A stretch of DNA of 64,000 nt from MGBC114079 sp964531385 (GTDB lineage: Bacteria; Bacillota; Clostridia; Lachnospirales; CAG-274): the NCBI GenBank assembly GCA_964531385.1, contig CAZHGC010000013.1, positions 5,629 to 69,628 of the forward strand. Direction: 5' to 3'. Position 1 is the first letter of the stretch; every line of letters starts with the position of its first letter. Under the pieces are notes generated by a model, which had not been told where the DNA came from, ran no database searches, and saw only the letters and a list, made by a program, of their open reading frames with translations. Shown in pieces: positions 1-9,037 of the stretch. Both the position numbers and the translations under genes were made by a program.

Positions 1-2
1 AG

Positions 3-213
3 TTACACACAATTAATTAATAACTTGTTCACAAAAACATAACAAACTTTTGCACAATTTAAATTTTCGAAAAAAATTTTAACACCACGAAAATATCCCT
101 GTTTTCAGCATTTTTCGTGGTGTATTTTTTGTGAACAATGTTTCTTCAATAAGTTATCCACATTATCCACAAAGTTACGCACAACCAAACATATGTTTAT
201 CCATTAATCCACA
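3..213. promoter_or_regulatory. DnaA-box cluster about 60 kb from dnaA
   Basis: Two perfect TTATCCACA boxes lie back to back at 154-162 and 163-171. Near matches are TAATCCACA (205-213), TTATCCATT (197-205), TTACGCACA (175-183), TTACACACA (3-11), TTGTTCACA (25-33) and, on the other strand, TGTGAACAA (130-138). The density is like that of the oriC region at the other end of the window. It may titrate DnaA or make the downstream response regulator DnaA-responsive; that role is inferred. Confidence 0.7.
82..131 (+). terminator. Rho-independent terminator of an upstream gene outside the window
   Basis: A perfect 12 bp stem (ACACCACGAAAA at 82-93 with its complement at 112-123) is followed by a T run at 125-130. 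It would end a plus-strand transcript entering from the left. DnaA boxes lie on both sides of it. Confidence 0.7.
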
Positions 214-263
214 AACGTTGCGTTGTTCAAAAAAATTACCTAAAAAACTATTACTTTTTTTTA

Positions 264-292
264 TTGTCAAGTTTTTTTGACTATGATATAAT
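264..292 (+). promoter_or_regulatory. Sigma-A type promoter for the response regulator gene
   Basis: TTGTCA at 264-269, a 17 base spacer and a perfect TATAAT at 287-292. The predicted start near 299 leaves a leader of about 170 nt before the start codon at 470. Confidence 0.7.
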
Positions 293-298
293 AATTTT

Positions 299-469
299 AG
301 AAAATTTTAATTTGATAAGGGCTGTTCAAAATATAAACTAATTGCTTTGTTCTCTGCCCCCAACTTAAAAATTCTCATTTCGAATTAAAGGAAACGCCAC
401 ATAACCCCCAAAAAACTTAACTCAATTTTGCTAAATCGTGGCATCGCCTAAAGAAGGGAGACAGCAAAA
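299..469 (+). promoter_or_regulatory. Long 5' leader of the response regulator gene
   Basis: This roughly 170 nt untranslated leader can pair GCCAC (396-400) with GTGGC (438-442). A GGGAG ribosome binding site follows near 455-460. I do not recognise it as a known riboswitch class. It may be only a loosely folded leader. Confidence 0.3.
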
Positions 470-1501
470 ATGCGTTCAACAATAATATGCGTAGATGACG
501 AAAAATTACTTTTAAATATATTATATGACCAACTTGATTCGTGGTTCGGAAAACATTATACAATTGAAAAAGCTCAAACCGCAACCGAAGCCTTAACAAT
601 TCTCGATAACTGCATAAGCTCCGGAAGAGATGTTTCTGTTTTCATAAGCGATTATATAATGCCGTTAATGAAAGGTGACGAACTTCTGACAAAAGTAAAA
701 GAGAGAGACCCAAAAATTAAACGAATTATGCTAACAGGCTATTCCGCAATAGACGGAATTGTAAATGCAATAAATAAAGCCGGAATATATCGCTATATTT
801 CAAAACCTTGGGACGGCAAAGATTTAATGCTAACCCTCCTTGAGGCAATAAAAAGTTATGAGCAAGATAAAATAAATTACGAATTAAGCAAAAATTATGA
901 GTCACTCTATTATAAATATGAAAAATTATACAACGAAAAAGAAGAAAATTATGACGCTCTTTTAAAATCTTTCGCTTTGGCTTGTGACCTTCGTGACCAA
1001 GCAAAAACCAATCATTCCGAAAGAGTTGCAAAATATGCCGAAACAATCGGAAGATTAGTTTCTCTCCCCGATGCCCAATTAAAAACATTGGTCCATTCGG
1101 CTCTTCTCCATGATGCCGGCAAACTCGCAATGAGCGATGAAGAATTGCAACATTTAAAAACAAGCAAAAAGTATGACTCCGATTTTATATCAATGCGTTC
1201 TTTTCAGGCTAATTTTTCAACAAGAATAATTGAAAAATTAACTGCCTCAACTGATTTTGTCGAAAATGTAAAATATCAATTCGAAACATATGACGGTGTC
1301 GGTCCGTTCAATTTAAAAGGAGAAAACATTCCCATCGGTGCAAGAATTTTGCACATAGCAAATCTCTATGACGTTGTTTCCGCCTCAATGAAAGATTCGT
1401 CAATTGAGGAAAAAATAGCCGAATTTGTAAAACAAGGAAATACGCACCTCGACAATCAATTAACATCTCTTTTCGTTGAACAACTGAAAAAACAAAATTA
1501 A
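470..1501 (+). CDS. Response regulator with degenerate HD-GYP-like output domain
   Basis: A 343-residue cytoplasmic signalling protein. Residues 1-125 are a CheY-like receiver: acidic pair D9-D10, phospho-acceptor D61 in ISDYIMP, then MLTGYS and YISKPW for the conserved Thr/Ser and Lys. A helical linker follows, then an HD domain from about 165. The HD motif (LLHDAGK) is intact. The later HD-GYP signatures are not: the HP-x-x-G histidine is missing, HHE reads QFE and GYP reads GPF. Cyclic-di-GMP phosphodiesterase activity is therefore doubtful, and the domain may be a binding or scaffold module. No histidine kinase is adjacent. It stands alone between its own promoter and a terminator. Confidence 0.85.
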   Translation: MRSTIICVDDEKLLLNILYDQLDSWFGKHYTIEKAQTATEALTILDNCISSGRDVSVFISDYIMPLMKGDELLTKVKERDPKIKRIMLTGYSAIDGIVNAINKAGIYRYISKPWDGKDLMLTLLEAIKSYEQDKINYELSKNYESLYYKYEKLYNEKEENYDALLKSFALACDLRDQAKTNHSERVAKYAETIGRLVSLPDAQLKTLVHSALLHDAGKLAMSDEELQHLKTSKKYDSDFISMRSFQANFSTRIIEKLTASTDFVENVKYQFETYDGVGPFNLKGENIPIGARILHIANLYDVVSASMKDSSIEEKIAEFVKQGNTHLDNQLTSLFVEQLKKQN

Positions 1502-1533
1502 ATACAACCTACATACAAAAATTAAAAACCAAA

Positions 1534-1566
1534 AGAGGGTGTGATTTTTTCACACCCTCTTTTTTC
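1534..1566 (+). terminator. Bidirectional terminator between response regulator and recA
   Basis: An 11 bp stem (AGAGGGTGTGA at 1534-1544, complement at 1550-1560) is flanked by A residues on the left and a T run on the right. It can serve both converging genes. Confidence 0.85.
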
Positions 1567-1589
1567 CAAAAATCCAAATTATAAAATTC

Positions 1590-2843
1590 TTATTCTTCGT
1601 TTATAATAATGTCGCTTGTATCATCATCAAATTCGCCAAATTCCGCATCAAAATCTTCGTCAATGGCGTCTTCGTCCTCCAAATCCGAAAGCTTTAAAGG
1701 CTCATCATCTGATAAAGATGCAACACTTCCTTTTTTGCTCTCCGGCTCCGGCTCTTCAACTCTTTCCCTGTGCTCCATTTCGTCAAGAGTGTCAAGGTCA
1801 TAATGCTTTCTAACTGCGTTTTCAATTTCAAGCGAAATTTCAGGATTTTCCTGAAGATATTTCTTTGCGTTTTCTCGACCTTGCCCAATTCTCGTCTCGT
1901 TGTAAGAATACCACGAACCACTCTTATTAACAATTCCAAGCTCGGCACTAAGGTCAAGAATGTCTCCCTCGTGAGAAATTCCTTTTCCATACATAATGTC
2001 AAATTCAATAACTTTAAACGGCGGAGAAACCTTGTTTTTCGCAATTTTAACTTTCGTTCTGCTTCCAATAACTTCCGAACCAACTTTGAGATATTCACTT
2101 CTCCTAACGTCAATTCGAATACTTGCGTAAAATTTCAAAGCACGACCGCCCGTAGTTGTTTCGCTCGGGCCATACATAGCCGCCGTTCCAATGTTTGCAC
2201 GAAGTTGGTTAATAAAAATAACAACACAATCACTTTTGCTGATAATACCCGTAAGCTTACGAAGAGCCTGTGACATAAGCCTTGCCTGCAAGCCCATATG
2301 CGAATCGCCCATTTCTCCGTTTATCTCTGCCTTTGGAACAAGTGCCGCAACAGAGTCAACAATAATTATATCAACAGCCCCCGAACGAACCATAGTTTCG
2401 GTAATTTCAAGAGCTTGCTCGCCGTCGTCCGGCTGAGAAACATAAAGCTCGTCAATGTTAACACCAAGATTTTGTGCATAAACAGGGTCAAGAGCATGCT
2501 CCGCATCAACAAATGCCGCAACTCCGCCCATTTTTTGAGCCTCTGCAACCATATGAAGAGCAAGAGTTGTTTTTCCCGAAGATTCCGGACCATAAACCTC
2601 AATAATTCTTCCTCTCGGAATACCACCAATTCCAATGGCAATGTCAAGACTCAAACAACCTGTCGGAATAGCTCTGATATTAAGGTTTTTTGTGCTTTCA
2701 CCAAGCTTCATAACCGCCCCTTTTCCAAATTGCTTTTCAATTTGTGCAAGTGCGTTTTTAAGTGACTCCGCTTTCCCCTCAGGGGTTGAAATATCAATGC
2801 CCTTTTCTTTCGGGCTTGCCTTTTTTTTCTTATCGTCAGCCAT
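1590..2843 (-). CDS. recA: Recombinase RecA
   Basis: RecA forms ATP-dependent filaments on single-stranded DNA, performs strand exchange and triggers LexA-type cleavage. The 417-residue protein has the Walker A motif GPESSGKTT, the VDAEHALDP segment, loop L1 (EINGEMGDSH) and loop L2 (YGPSETTTGG). It is longer than the usual 345-355 residues because of a strongly acidic tail over about the last 70 residues. The start is ATG at 2843 with AGGAGG at 2848-2853. It is last in a minus-strand block after cinA, pgsA and rimO, a common Firmicute arrangement. recX is not adjacent; it lies near 46.7 kb. Confidence 0.98.
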   Translation of the reverse strand: MADDKKKKASPKEKGIDISTPEGKAESLKNALAQIEKQFGKGAVMKLGESTKNLNIRAIPTGCLSLDIAIGIGGIPRGRIIEVYGPESSGKTTLALHMVAEAQKMGGVAAFVDAEHALDPVYAQNLGVNIDELYVSQPDDGEQALEITETMVRSGAVDIIIVDSVAALVPKAEINGEMGDSHMGLQARLMSQALRKLTGIISKSDCVVIFINQLRANIGTAAMYGPSETTTGGRALKFYASIRIDVRRSEYLKVGSEVIGSRTKVKIAKNKVSPPFKVIEFDIMYGKGISHEGDILDLSAELGIVNKSGSWYSYNETRIGQGRENAKKYLQENPEISLEIENAVRKHYDLDTLDEMEHRERVEEPEPESKKGSVASLSDDEPLKLSDLEDEDAIDEDFDAEFGEFDDDTSDIIINEE

Positions 2844-2908
2844 AATTTCCTCCTAAAATAAAATAATAACTTTTCAAATTTAAAATTCCGTTGCAAAAAA
2901 AACAGCTC

Positions 2909-4132
2909 TCACTTCAAAACTTCAAGAAGTAAATTTAAAACTTCCGTAACAACTCTTCCTCGAATTTTGTTTCTGCCTCCTTTAAGCAAAAGCTTTCTAA
3001 CAGTTGTCTCGCCGTTAAAATAAACAGCAATGTAAACAAGCCCAACAGGCTTTTGCTCTGTTCCTCCGTCGGGACCGGCAACACCCGTTGTCGAAACTCC
3101 AACGTCTGCATTAAGCATTTTAACAACACCTTGTGCCATCTCCCTCGCCGTTTCTTCAGAAACAGCACCAAAGTTCGCCAAAGTTTCCTCGGAAACACCA
3201 AGCCTTGAAACTTTGCTTTCGTTGGAATATGAAACAACACCGTCAACAAAAACTTTCGAAGCCCCCGGAAAATCAACAATTCTTCCGGCAACAAGCCCGC
3301 CTGTGCAAGATTCGGCACTTGCCAAAGTTAAACCCATTTTTTCAAGACGTAAAACAACCGCTTCTTCAAGAGTGCAGTCGTCCTCGCCATAAATATATTC
3401 GCCAAGCCTTTTGTAAATTTCGGAAACAACCGGCTTAATAAGCTGTTCGGCGTCTTCTTCGTTGCTTCCTCTTGCACTAATTCTAAAAATCATCTCGTTC
3501 GGCTTTGCATAAGGTGCAACAGTTGGATTTTCGCTTTTTTCCATAATGTCCGAAATTTTTTCGGCAGCACCGCTTTCGCCAATACCGCTCAAATGTAAAA
3601 CTTTCGAAACAATGGTAACATCGCTCTTCTTCTTCAAAAAAGGAATAACATACTCCTCAAACATAGGCTTTGCCTCATATGGCGGGCCGGGAAGCATAAT
3701 AAGAATTTTGCCGTTTTTCTCAATCATACACCCCGGTGCCGTTCCGTTGTGATTGTAAAAAACAGTTGCTCCCTCCGGAATAAAACCTTGCTTTTCGTTG
3801 CTTTTCGGCATTTCTCTGCCTTTGTAATAATCGCAAACGTTTTTCTTTGCCTCGTCATTTTCAACAATTGCAAGACCAAAATATTTTGCCCCAACTTCTT
3901 TCGTAATGTCGTCGCCCGTTGGGCCAAGTCCTCCCGTTGTAATAACAATGTCCGCCCGAAGAAAAGCAAGCTCAAAAGCCTTTAAAAGCCTTTCTTCGTT
4001 GTCGCCAACAACCGTTTGATGATAAAGCCCAATTCCAAGCAAAGCAAGTTGCTTCGAAAGATATTGAGCGTTGGTGTTTAAAATGTCGCCAAGCAGAAGT
4101 TCCGTTCCAACAGCTATAATTTCAGCATTCAT
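2909..4132 (-). CDS. cinA: CinA family protein (competence/damage-inducible; nicotinamide-nucleotide amidase)
   Basis: The 407-residue protein has an N-terminal MoCF-type domain (AEIIAVGTELLLG, ITTGGLGPTGDD, MLPGPP) and a C-terminal CinA amidase domain beginning near SAESCTGG. Family members deamidate nicotinamide mononucleotide in pyridine-nucleotide salvage, and the gene often sits before recA. I chose ATG at 4132. A GTG three codons upstream at 4141 would overlap the ribosome binding site AGAGGTGG, whereas the ATG lies about five bases beyond it. The gene ends 65 bases before recA. Confidence 0.95.
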   Translation of the reverse strand: MNAEIIAVGTELLLGDILNTNAQYLSKQLALLGIGLYHQTVVGDNEERLLKAFELAFLRADIVITTGGLGPTGDDITKEVGAKYFGLAIVENDEAKKNVCDYYKGREMPKSNEKQGFIPEGATVFYNHNGTAPGCMIEKNGKILIMLPGPPYEAKPMFEEYVIPFLKKKSDVTIVSKVLHLSGIGESGAAEKISDIMEKSENPTVAPYAKPNEMIFRISARGSNEEDAEQLIKPVVSEIYKRLGEYIYGEDDCTLEEAVVLRLEKMGLTLASAESCTGGLVAGRIVDFPGASKVFVDGVVSYSNESKVSRLGVSEETLANFGAVSEETAREMAQGVVKMLNADVGVSTTGVAGPDGGTEQKPVGLVYIAVYFNGETTVRKLLLKGGRNKIRGRVVTEVLNLLLEVLK

Positions 4133-4147
4133 AAAAGCCACCTCTTA

Positions 4148-4708
4148 TCAATCTTTAAATACGCCTAAATTTCGAACAATATAATCCGTTGCAGAAATAA
4201 CAGTAAAAACAACCGATAAACCAATCAGTATATATCCCGCCCAAATAAAAAACGGAGCATCAAAATCTAAAAGGACAACCGTAATCATAACCATTTGTGT
4301 AACGGTCTTAATCTTTCCCCAAAAACCTGCGGCAATAACAATTTTCTTTTCTGCCGCAACAAGCCTAAATCCTGTAATAATAAATTCTCTCGCAATAACA
4401 ATAATAACAACCCAAGACGGCATAGAAACATTCGCCGGAAGACCAATCATCGCAATCATAGCTGTTGCAACAAGAAGTTTGTCGGCAAGGGGGTCCATAA
4501 ATTTCCCAAAATTGGTAATCAAATTGTACTTTCTTGCAATATACCCGTCAACAGCATCTGTGCAAGATGCAATAACAAAAATTGCAGTCGCAATGTATCT
4601 CGCAGTGTCAAGAGAATTAAGCCCAATTTCTTTCCAAAAAAGTAAAACAACAACAAAAACAGGTATAAGCAAAACACGAAACAAAGTAAGTTTATTCGGT
4701 AAATTCAT
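4148..4708 (-). CDS. pgsA: CDP-diacylglycerol--glycerol-3-phosphate 3-phosphatidyltransferase
   Basis: PgsA makes phosphatidylglycerophosphate, the first committed step to phosphatidylglycerol. The 186-residue membrane protein has the CDP-alcohol phosphatidyltransferase signature DAVDGYIARKY followed by FGKFMDPLADK, and several hydrophobic helices. The start is ATG at 4708, seven bases after GGAGAG; a TTG at 4723 has no suitable binding site. The start lies inside the last codons of rimO (overlap 4692-4708), which suggests translational coupling. cinA begins 15 bases after its stop. Confidence 0.95.
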   Translation of the reverse strand: MNLPNKLTLFRVLLIPVFVVVLLFWKEIGLNSLDTARYIATAIFVIASCTDAVDGYIARKYNLITNFGKFMDPLADKLLVATAMIAMIGLPANVSMPSWVVIIVIAREFIITGFRLVAAEKKIVIAAGFWGKIKTVTQMVMITVVLLDFDAPFFIWAGYILIGLSVVFTVISATDYIVRNLGVFKD

Positions 4709-6050
4709 AGTCAATCTCTCCAATCAAATCATAGTCCGATGCAGCTGTAATTTTAACAAAAATAAAATCGCCCGCAATAAGTTCTTCGTCGCTTTCAAAA
4801 AAAACAAAACCGTCAATTTCATAGCAATCACGATAACTTCGTCCGCAAAAAACGTTTTCTTCGCCCTCGATTTTTCCTTCAACAATAACCTTTAAAACCT
4901 TTCCAACAAAACTCTCGCATTTTTCGGCAGAAATGCTTTTTTGAAGTTCCATAATATAGTCTTTTCGCTCTTGCTTAATTTCTTCTTCAATTTGGTTCGG
5001 CATTTTGTAGGCGGGCGTCCCTTCCTCTCGTGAATAAGTAAAAACACCAAGCCTGTCAAATTTAACGCTTTTAATAAAATCAGCCAAATTTAAAAATTGC
5101 TCTTCGGTTTCTCCTGGAAAACCAACAATTAAAGTCGTTCTAAAACAAAAATCGGGAATTTTTTTTCTAATTTTCGAAATAACTTCAATAAGCCCCTCTC
5201 GAGTGCTTTTTCTGCCCATTCTTTTCAAAATTTCATTGTCTGCGTGCTGAATTGGCATATCCAAATAGTGGCAAACTTTTGGGTTCTTTAAAATTTCGTC
5301 AATAAGTTCGTCGTCAATGTTCTCCGGATAACAATATAAAATTCTAATCCATTCAATGCCGTCAATCTCCGAAATTCCCCTCAAAAGCTTTGGAAGAGTT
5401 TTTTTGCCGTAAATGTCAGTTCCGTAAAGAGAAGTATCTTGTGCAATAACAATAATTTCTTTAACACCGTTTTCGGCAAGCATCTTCGCTTCGTCAATAA
5501 GACTTTCAAAAGTTCTGCTTCGATATTTTCCTCTCAAAGATGGAATTGTGCAATATGTGCAAAAATTGTCGCACCCCTCTGCAATCTTTAAATAAGCAAA
5601 TCCACCGGCAGTTGAAATTTTTCTTTTAAGACTGTTTCTTTCTTCAAGCTTTCTGTTGTTGTCCGTAACAAGCCTAACTTGCTTTTCACCGCCAATAAGA
5701 GATTTAATAACATCACCGATTTTTTCAAAATCTCCCGTTCCAACAACAGCGTCAACTTCGGGAAGTGATTCAAAAATTTCATCTTTGTATCGCTGTGCCA
5801 TACAACCGGTAACAATAATTCCTTTAAGCTTGCCCGATTTTTTAAAATCGGCAACCCTTAAAATGTTCGCAATGGCCTCTTCGTTGGCGTCCATAATAAA
5901 TCCGCAACTGTTAATAATAACAATGTCTGCGTCGCTTTCGTCAGAAACAACAACATAACCTTCCTCTTCAATTAAACCAAGCATAATTTCGCTGTCAATA
6001 AGATTTTTGTCACAGCCTAAAGATACAAACGCAATTTTAACAGCTTGCAC
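4692..6050 (-). CDS. rimO: Ribosomal protein uS12 methylthiotransferase RimO
   Basis: RimO is a radical-SAM enzyme that methylthiolates an aspartate of ribosomal protein S12. The 452-residue protein has the N-terminal three-cysteine cluster domain (SLGCDKN, NSCGF, TGCMAQ), the radical-SAM motif GCDNFCTYC and a C-terminal TRAM-like domain. I place the start at GTG 6050: GGGGAGGTG stands five bases upstream and the protein then begins VQAVKIAFVSLGC as in relatives. Reading further upstream adds 19 residues unlike the family. It overlaps pgsA by 17 bases. Confidence 0.95.
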   Translation of the reverse strand: MQAVKIAFVSLGCDKNLIDSEIMLGLIEEEGYVVVSDESDADIVIINSCGFIMDANEEAIANILRVADFKKSGKLKGIIVTGCMAQRYKDEIFESLPEVDAVVGTGDFEKIGDVIKSLIGGEKQVRLVTDNNRKLEERNSLKRKISTAGGFAYLKIAEGCDNFCTYCTIPSLRGKYRSRTFESLIDEAKMLAENGVKEIIVIAQDTSLYGTDIYGKKTLPKLLRGISEIDGIEWIRILYCYPENIDDELIDEILKNPKVCHYLDMPIQHADNEILKRMGRKSTREGLIEVISKIRKKIPDFCFRTTLIVGFPGETEEQFLNLADFIKSVKFDRLGVFTYSREEGTPAYKMPNQIEEEIKQERKDYIMELQKSISAEKCESFVGKVLKVIVEGKIEGEENVFCGRSYRDCYEIDGFVFFESDEELIAGDFIFVKITAASDYDLIGEIDYEFTE

Positions 6051-6075
6051 AAAAGCACCTCCCCAAAAAAATAAA

Positions 6076-6930
6076 TTATAAAATCCCGTTCTGTTGCTTT
6101 GTCGCACAAATACAGTTTTTCATAAGCATAGCAATCGTCATAGGGCCAACTCCGCCCGGAACCGGCGTTATAAAGCTTGCCTTTTTCTCACATTCGTCAA
6201 AATCAACGTCTCCGCAAAGCTTTCCGTTGTCCATTCGGTTTATTCCAACATCAATAATAACCGCACCGTCGGAAATCATATCGCCCTTAACAAATTTCGG
6301 TTTTCCCAAAGCCGCAATAATAATTTCAGCGTTTCGAATTGTTTCAGAAAGATTTTGCGTTTTCGAATGACAAATGGTAACAGTTCCGTTTTCCGCTGTA
6401 AGAAGCATCGAAACAGGCTTACCAACAATGTTGCTTCTTCCCAAAACAACACATTTTTTCCCCGAAATTTCAATTCCGCTCCTTTTTAAAAGCTCAATGC
6501 AACCGGCAGGAGTGCAGGCTTTCAAAACTGCATTGCCAATGCTTAAAAGCCCAACATTGTATGGGTGAAATCCGTCAACGTCTTTTTCCGGATTAATTGC
6601 AAGAAGAACTTTTTCTTCGTCAATGTGCTTCGGCAAAGGCAATTGAACCAAAATACCGTTGCAAGATTTGTCGTTGTTAAGTTTGTCAATAAGTTCAAGA
6701 AGTTCATCTTCCGTTGTTTCCGCCGAAAGTTCAAAACTTAAAGATTTAATGCCAACATATTCGCAAGCTTTCTTTTTGTTTCTAACATAAACCTGACTTG
6801 CCGGATTTTCACCAACAAGAATAACCGCCAAACAAGGCTCAACGCCTTTCCCCAAAAGCTCAGAAACCTCTCCTTTAACCTCGTCTTTTATCTCAAGAGA
6901 AATCTTCTTGCCGTCTATGATGTTTGCCAT
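6076..6930 (-). CDS. folD: Bifunctional methylenetetrahydrofolate dehydrogenase/cyclohydrolase
   Basis: FolD interconverts 5,10-methylene-, methenyl- and 10-formyl-tetrahydrofolate with NADP. The 284-residue protein is of standard length. It shows YVRNKKKACEYVGI with the catalytic lysine, GILVQLPLP, KDVDGFHPYN, the Rossmann segment VVLGRSNIVGKP and the C-terminal TPVPGGVGPMT. The start is ATG at 6930 after AGGAGG. With fhs directly upstream on the same strand it forms a one-carbon pair inserted in front of the rimO-pgsA-cinA-recA group. Confidence 0.97.
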   Translation of the reverse strand: MANIIDGKKISLEIKDEVKGEVSELLGKGVEPCLAVILVGENPASQVYVRNKKKACEYVGIKSLSFELSAETTEDELLELIDKLNNDKSCNGILVQLPLPKHIDEEKVLLAINPEKDVDGFHPYNVGLLSIGNAVLKACTPAGCIELLKRSGIEISGKKCVVLGRSNIVGKPVSMLLTAENGTVTICHSKTQNLSETIRNAEIIIAALGKPKFVKGDMISDGAVIIDVGINRMDNGKLCGDVDFDECEKKASFITPVPGGVGPMTIAMLMKNCICATKQQNGIL

Positions 6931-7253
6931 TGTAAAATCCTCCTTTGTAAAATTGTTTAATCTTAAAATCTAAATTTATAAAAAATAAAATTCTTGCCTC
7001 TTGTAAAATAATTAAAACCGCCAAAAATTGCCCTTTCGCCAAAAAGAAAATAGGATTTCCAAGGGCTCCCCTTGAACTATTCCAAAACTAAAGCTCTCCA
7101 AAAGTTGCCCTTTCGCCTCAATCAAGCGGAGGAGTTTGAGGAACGAAGAGTTCCTCATTTAATTCTGCAGGGCAAGCTTTGCCCGCCCAAGGGAAAAAAC
7201 GGTTTCTTCCCCTTTTCTGCTTTGCGAAAAATCTTGAATTTTCGCAACTCCCA
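6931..7253. repeat. Hairpin-rich intergenic segment with a short direct repeat
   Basis: No gene is visible in these 323 bases between fhs and folD. The phrase TTGCCCTTTCGCC occurs near 7027 and again near 7102. GGGCAAGCTTTGCCC (about 7171-7185) is a palindrome, and AAGGG...CCCTT arms lie around 7190-7215. The wording resembles the larger repeat after dnaN at 63.6-64.0 kb, so it may be a remnant of the same dispersed element. Confidence 0.45.
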
Positions 7254-8924
7254 TTAAAACAACCCAACAATCTTCCCTCTTGCATCAACATCAATATTCT
7301 CCGCCGCAGGAACTTTCGGAAGCCCCGGCATAGTCATAATGTCTCCCGTAAGAACAACAATAAATCCCGCTCCGGCAGAAATATTAACTTGCTTAACGTT
7401 AATCTCAAATCCCTCCGGCCTTCCAAGAAGCTTAGGATTATCCGAAAGAGAATATTGCGTCTTCGCAATGCAAACAGGTAACTTGTTAAGCCCCATTTCA
7501 TCAATCTTTTTAATCTCTTTAACGGCTTTTGCCGAGAAATTAACACTTCCCGCACCGTAAATCTCTTTGCAAACCGTTTCAATTTTTTCCTTAACAGAAA
7601 GTTCGTCATCATAAAGATATTTAAACTCGCTCTTCTTGCTCTCAAGAACAGATAAAACTTTTTTCGCCAAAGCCTCTCCGCCTTCTCCGCCTTTCGCCCA
7701 AACTTCCGATAATGCAAAGTCAGCACCCATAGCCTCGCATTTTTCACGAACAAGATTAATCTCTGCCTCGGTGTCTGTAATAAATGAGTTTAAAGTAACA
7801 ATAACCGGAACTTTGTATTTTTGAAGATTTTCAATGTGCTTTTCAAGATTGACAAAGCCTTTTTCAACAGCTGAAATGTTCTCCTCTCCAAGATTCTCTT
7901 TCAAAACTCCGCCGTTGAATTTTAAAGCCCTAACAGTTGCAACAAGAACAACAGCATCAGGTTTAAGTCCCGCCTTTCGACATTTAATGTCAAAAAACTT
8001 TTCAGCACCCAAATCAGCACCAAACCCCGCCTCCGTAATTGCAACGTCCGAAAGTTTTAAAGCAAGCTTCGTTGCACGAACACTGTTGCAACCGTGAGCA
8101 ATGTTTGCAAACGGTCCGCAGTGGATAATCGCAGGTGTGTGCTCAAGAGTTTGAACAAGGTTAGGTTTAATTGCATCTTTCAAAAGTGCCGCCATAGCTC
8201 CGTCAGCTTTAAGGTCCTTCGCTGTAATAGCCTTTCCGCTTTTGCTGTAGGCAACAATAATTTTGCCCAAACGCTCTTTAAGGTCCGAAATGTTCTCCGC
8301 AAGACAGACAATTGCCATAACTTCCGAAGCAACCGTAATTTGAAAACTGTCCTCTCTCGGAACACCGTTAAGACGACCGCCCATTCCAACAACAATGTTT
8401 CTTAAGGCTCTGTCGTTCATATCAACAACCCTTTTCCAAACAACGCTCCTTGTGTCAATGTCAAGGCTGTTTCCTTGTTGAAGATGATTGTCAAGCATTG
8501 CGCTCAAAAGGTTGTTCGCCGCTGTCATAGCGTGTAAATCACCTGTAAAATGAAGATTTATGTCCTCCATAGGAACAACCTGAGCATATCCACCGCCGGC
8601 AGCACCGCCTTTAATTCCCATACAAGGTCCCAAAGACGGCTCCCTTAAAGCAACAACAGATTTAACACCAAGTCTGTTAAGTCCCTGTGAAAGACCAATG
8701 GTTGTCGTTGTCTTTCCCTCTCCTGCCGGAGTTGGATTAATTGCTGTAACCAAAACAAGTTTTCCGTCTTGCTTTTTTTCAAGTTCTTCATAAATTTCAT
8801 CAGAAAACTTCGCTTTAAATTTTCCGTAAAGCTCTAAAGCTTCCGTATCAATTCCAAAGTTTTCCGCAACTTCCAAAATCGGAAGCATCTTTGTCTCCTG
8901 TGCAATCTCAATATCGCTTTTCAT
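7254..8924 (-). CDS. fhs: Formate--tetrahydrofolate ligase
   Basis: Fhs uses ATP to join formate to tetrahydrofolate, giving 10-formyl-THF for purine synthesis and the methyl branch of the Wood-Ljungdahl pathway. The 556-residue protein matches the family length. It has the phosphate-binding loop TPAGEGKTTTTIGL, REPSLGPCMGIKGGAAGGGYAQ split over adjacent segments, LHFTGD and the C-terminal GDIMTMPGLPK. The start is ATG at 8924 with AGGAGG. Together with folD it supports a one-carbon role. Other acetogenesis genes are not in the window, so acetogenesis itself cannot be claimed. Confidence 0.97.
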   Translation of the reverse strand: MKSDIEIAQETKMLPILEVAENFGIDTEALELYGKFKAKFSDEIYEELEKKQDGKLVLVTAINPTPAGEGKTTTTIGLSQGLNRLGVKSVVALREPSLGPCMGIKGGAAGGGYAQVVPMEDINLHFTGDLHAMTAANNLLSAMLDNHLQQGNSLDIDTRSVVWKRVVDMNDRALRNIVVGMGGRLNGVPREDSFQITVASEVMAIVCLAENISDLKERLGKIIVAYSKSGKAITAKDLKADGAMAALLKDAIKPNLVQTLEHTPAIIHCGPFANIAHGCNSVRATKLALKLSDVAITEAGFGADLGAEKFFDIKCRKAGLKPDAVVLVATVRALKFNGGVLKENLGEENISAVEKGFVNLEKHIENLQKYKVPVIVTLNSFITDTEAEINLVREKCEAMGADFALSEVWAKGGEGGEALAKKVLSVLESKKSEFKYLYDDELSVKEKIETVCKEIYGAGSVNFSAKAVKEIKKIDEMGLNKLPVCIAKTQYSLSDNPKLLGRPEGFEINVKQVNISAGAGFIVVLTGDIMTMPGLPKVPAAENIDVDARGKIVGLF

Positions 8925-9007
8925 CTGAAAAAGTCCTCCTTAAAAATCCTTTTGTCATAATCCAAAATTATTGTAGTATGTAAAATTTAAATCGCTAAAA
9001 ACAAAAT

Positions 9008-9030
9008 CACACAAATAGTATAATTGTGTG
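9008..9030 (-). terminator. Probable terminator after ftsK
   Basis: CACACAA (9008-9014) pairs with TTGTGTG (9024-9030). Read on the minus strand the stem is followed by a T-rich stretch. It lies just after the ftsK stop codon. Confidence 0.5.
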
Positions 9031-9037
9031 GCTTTGC

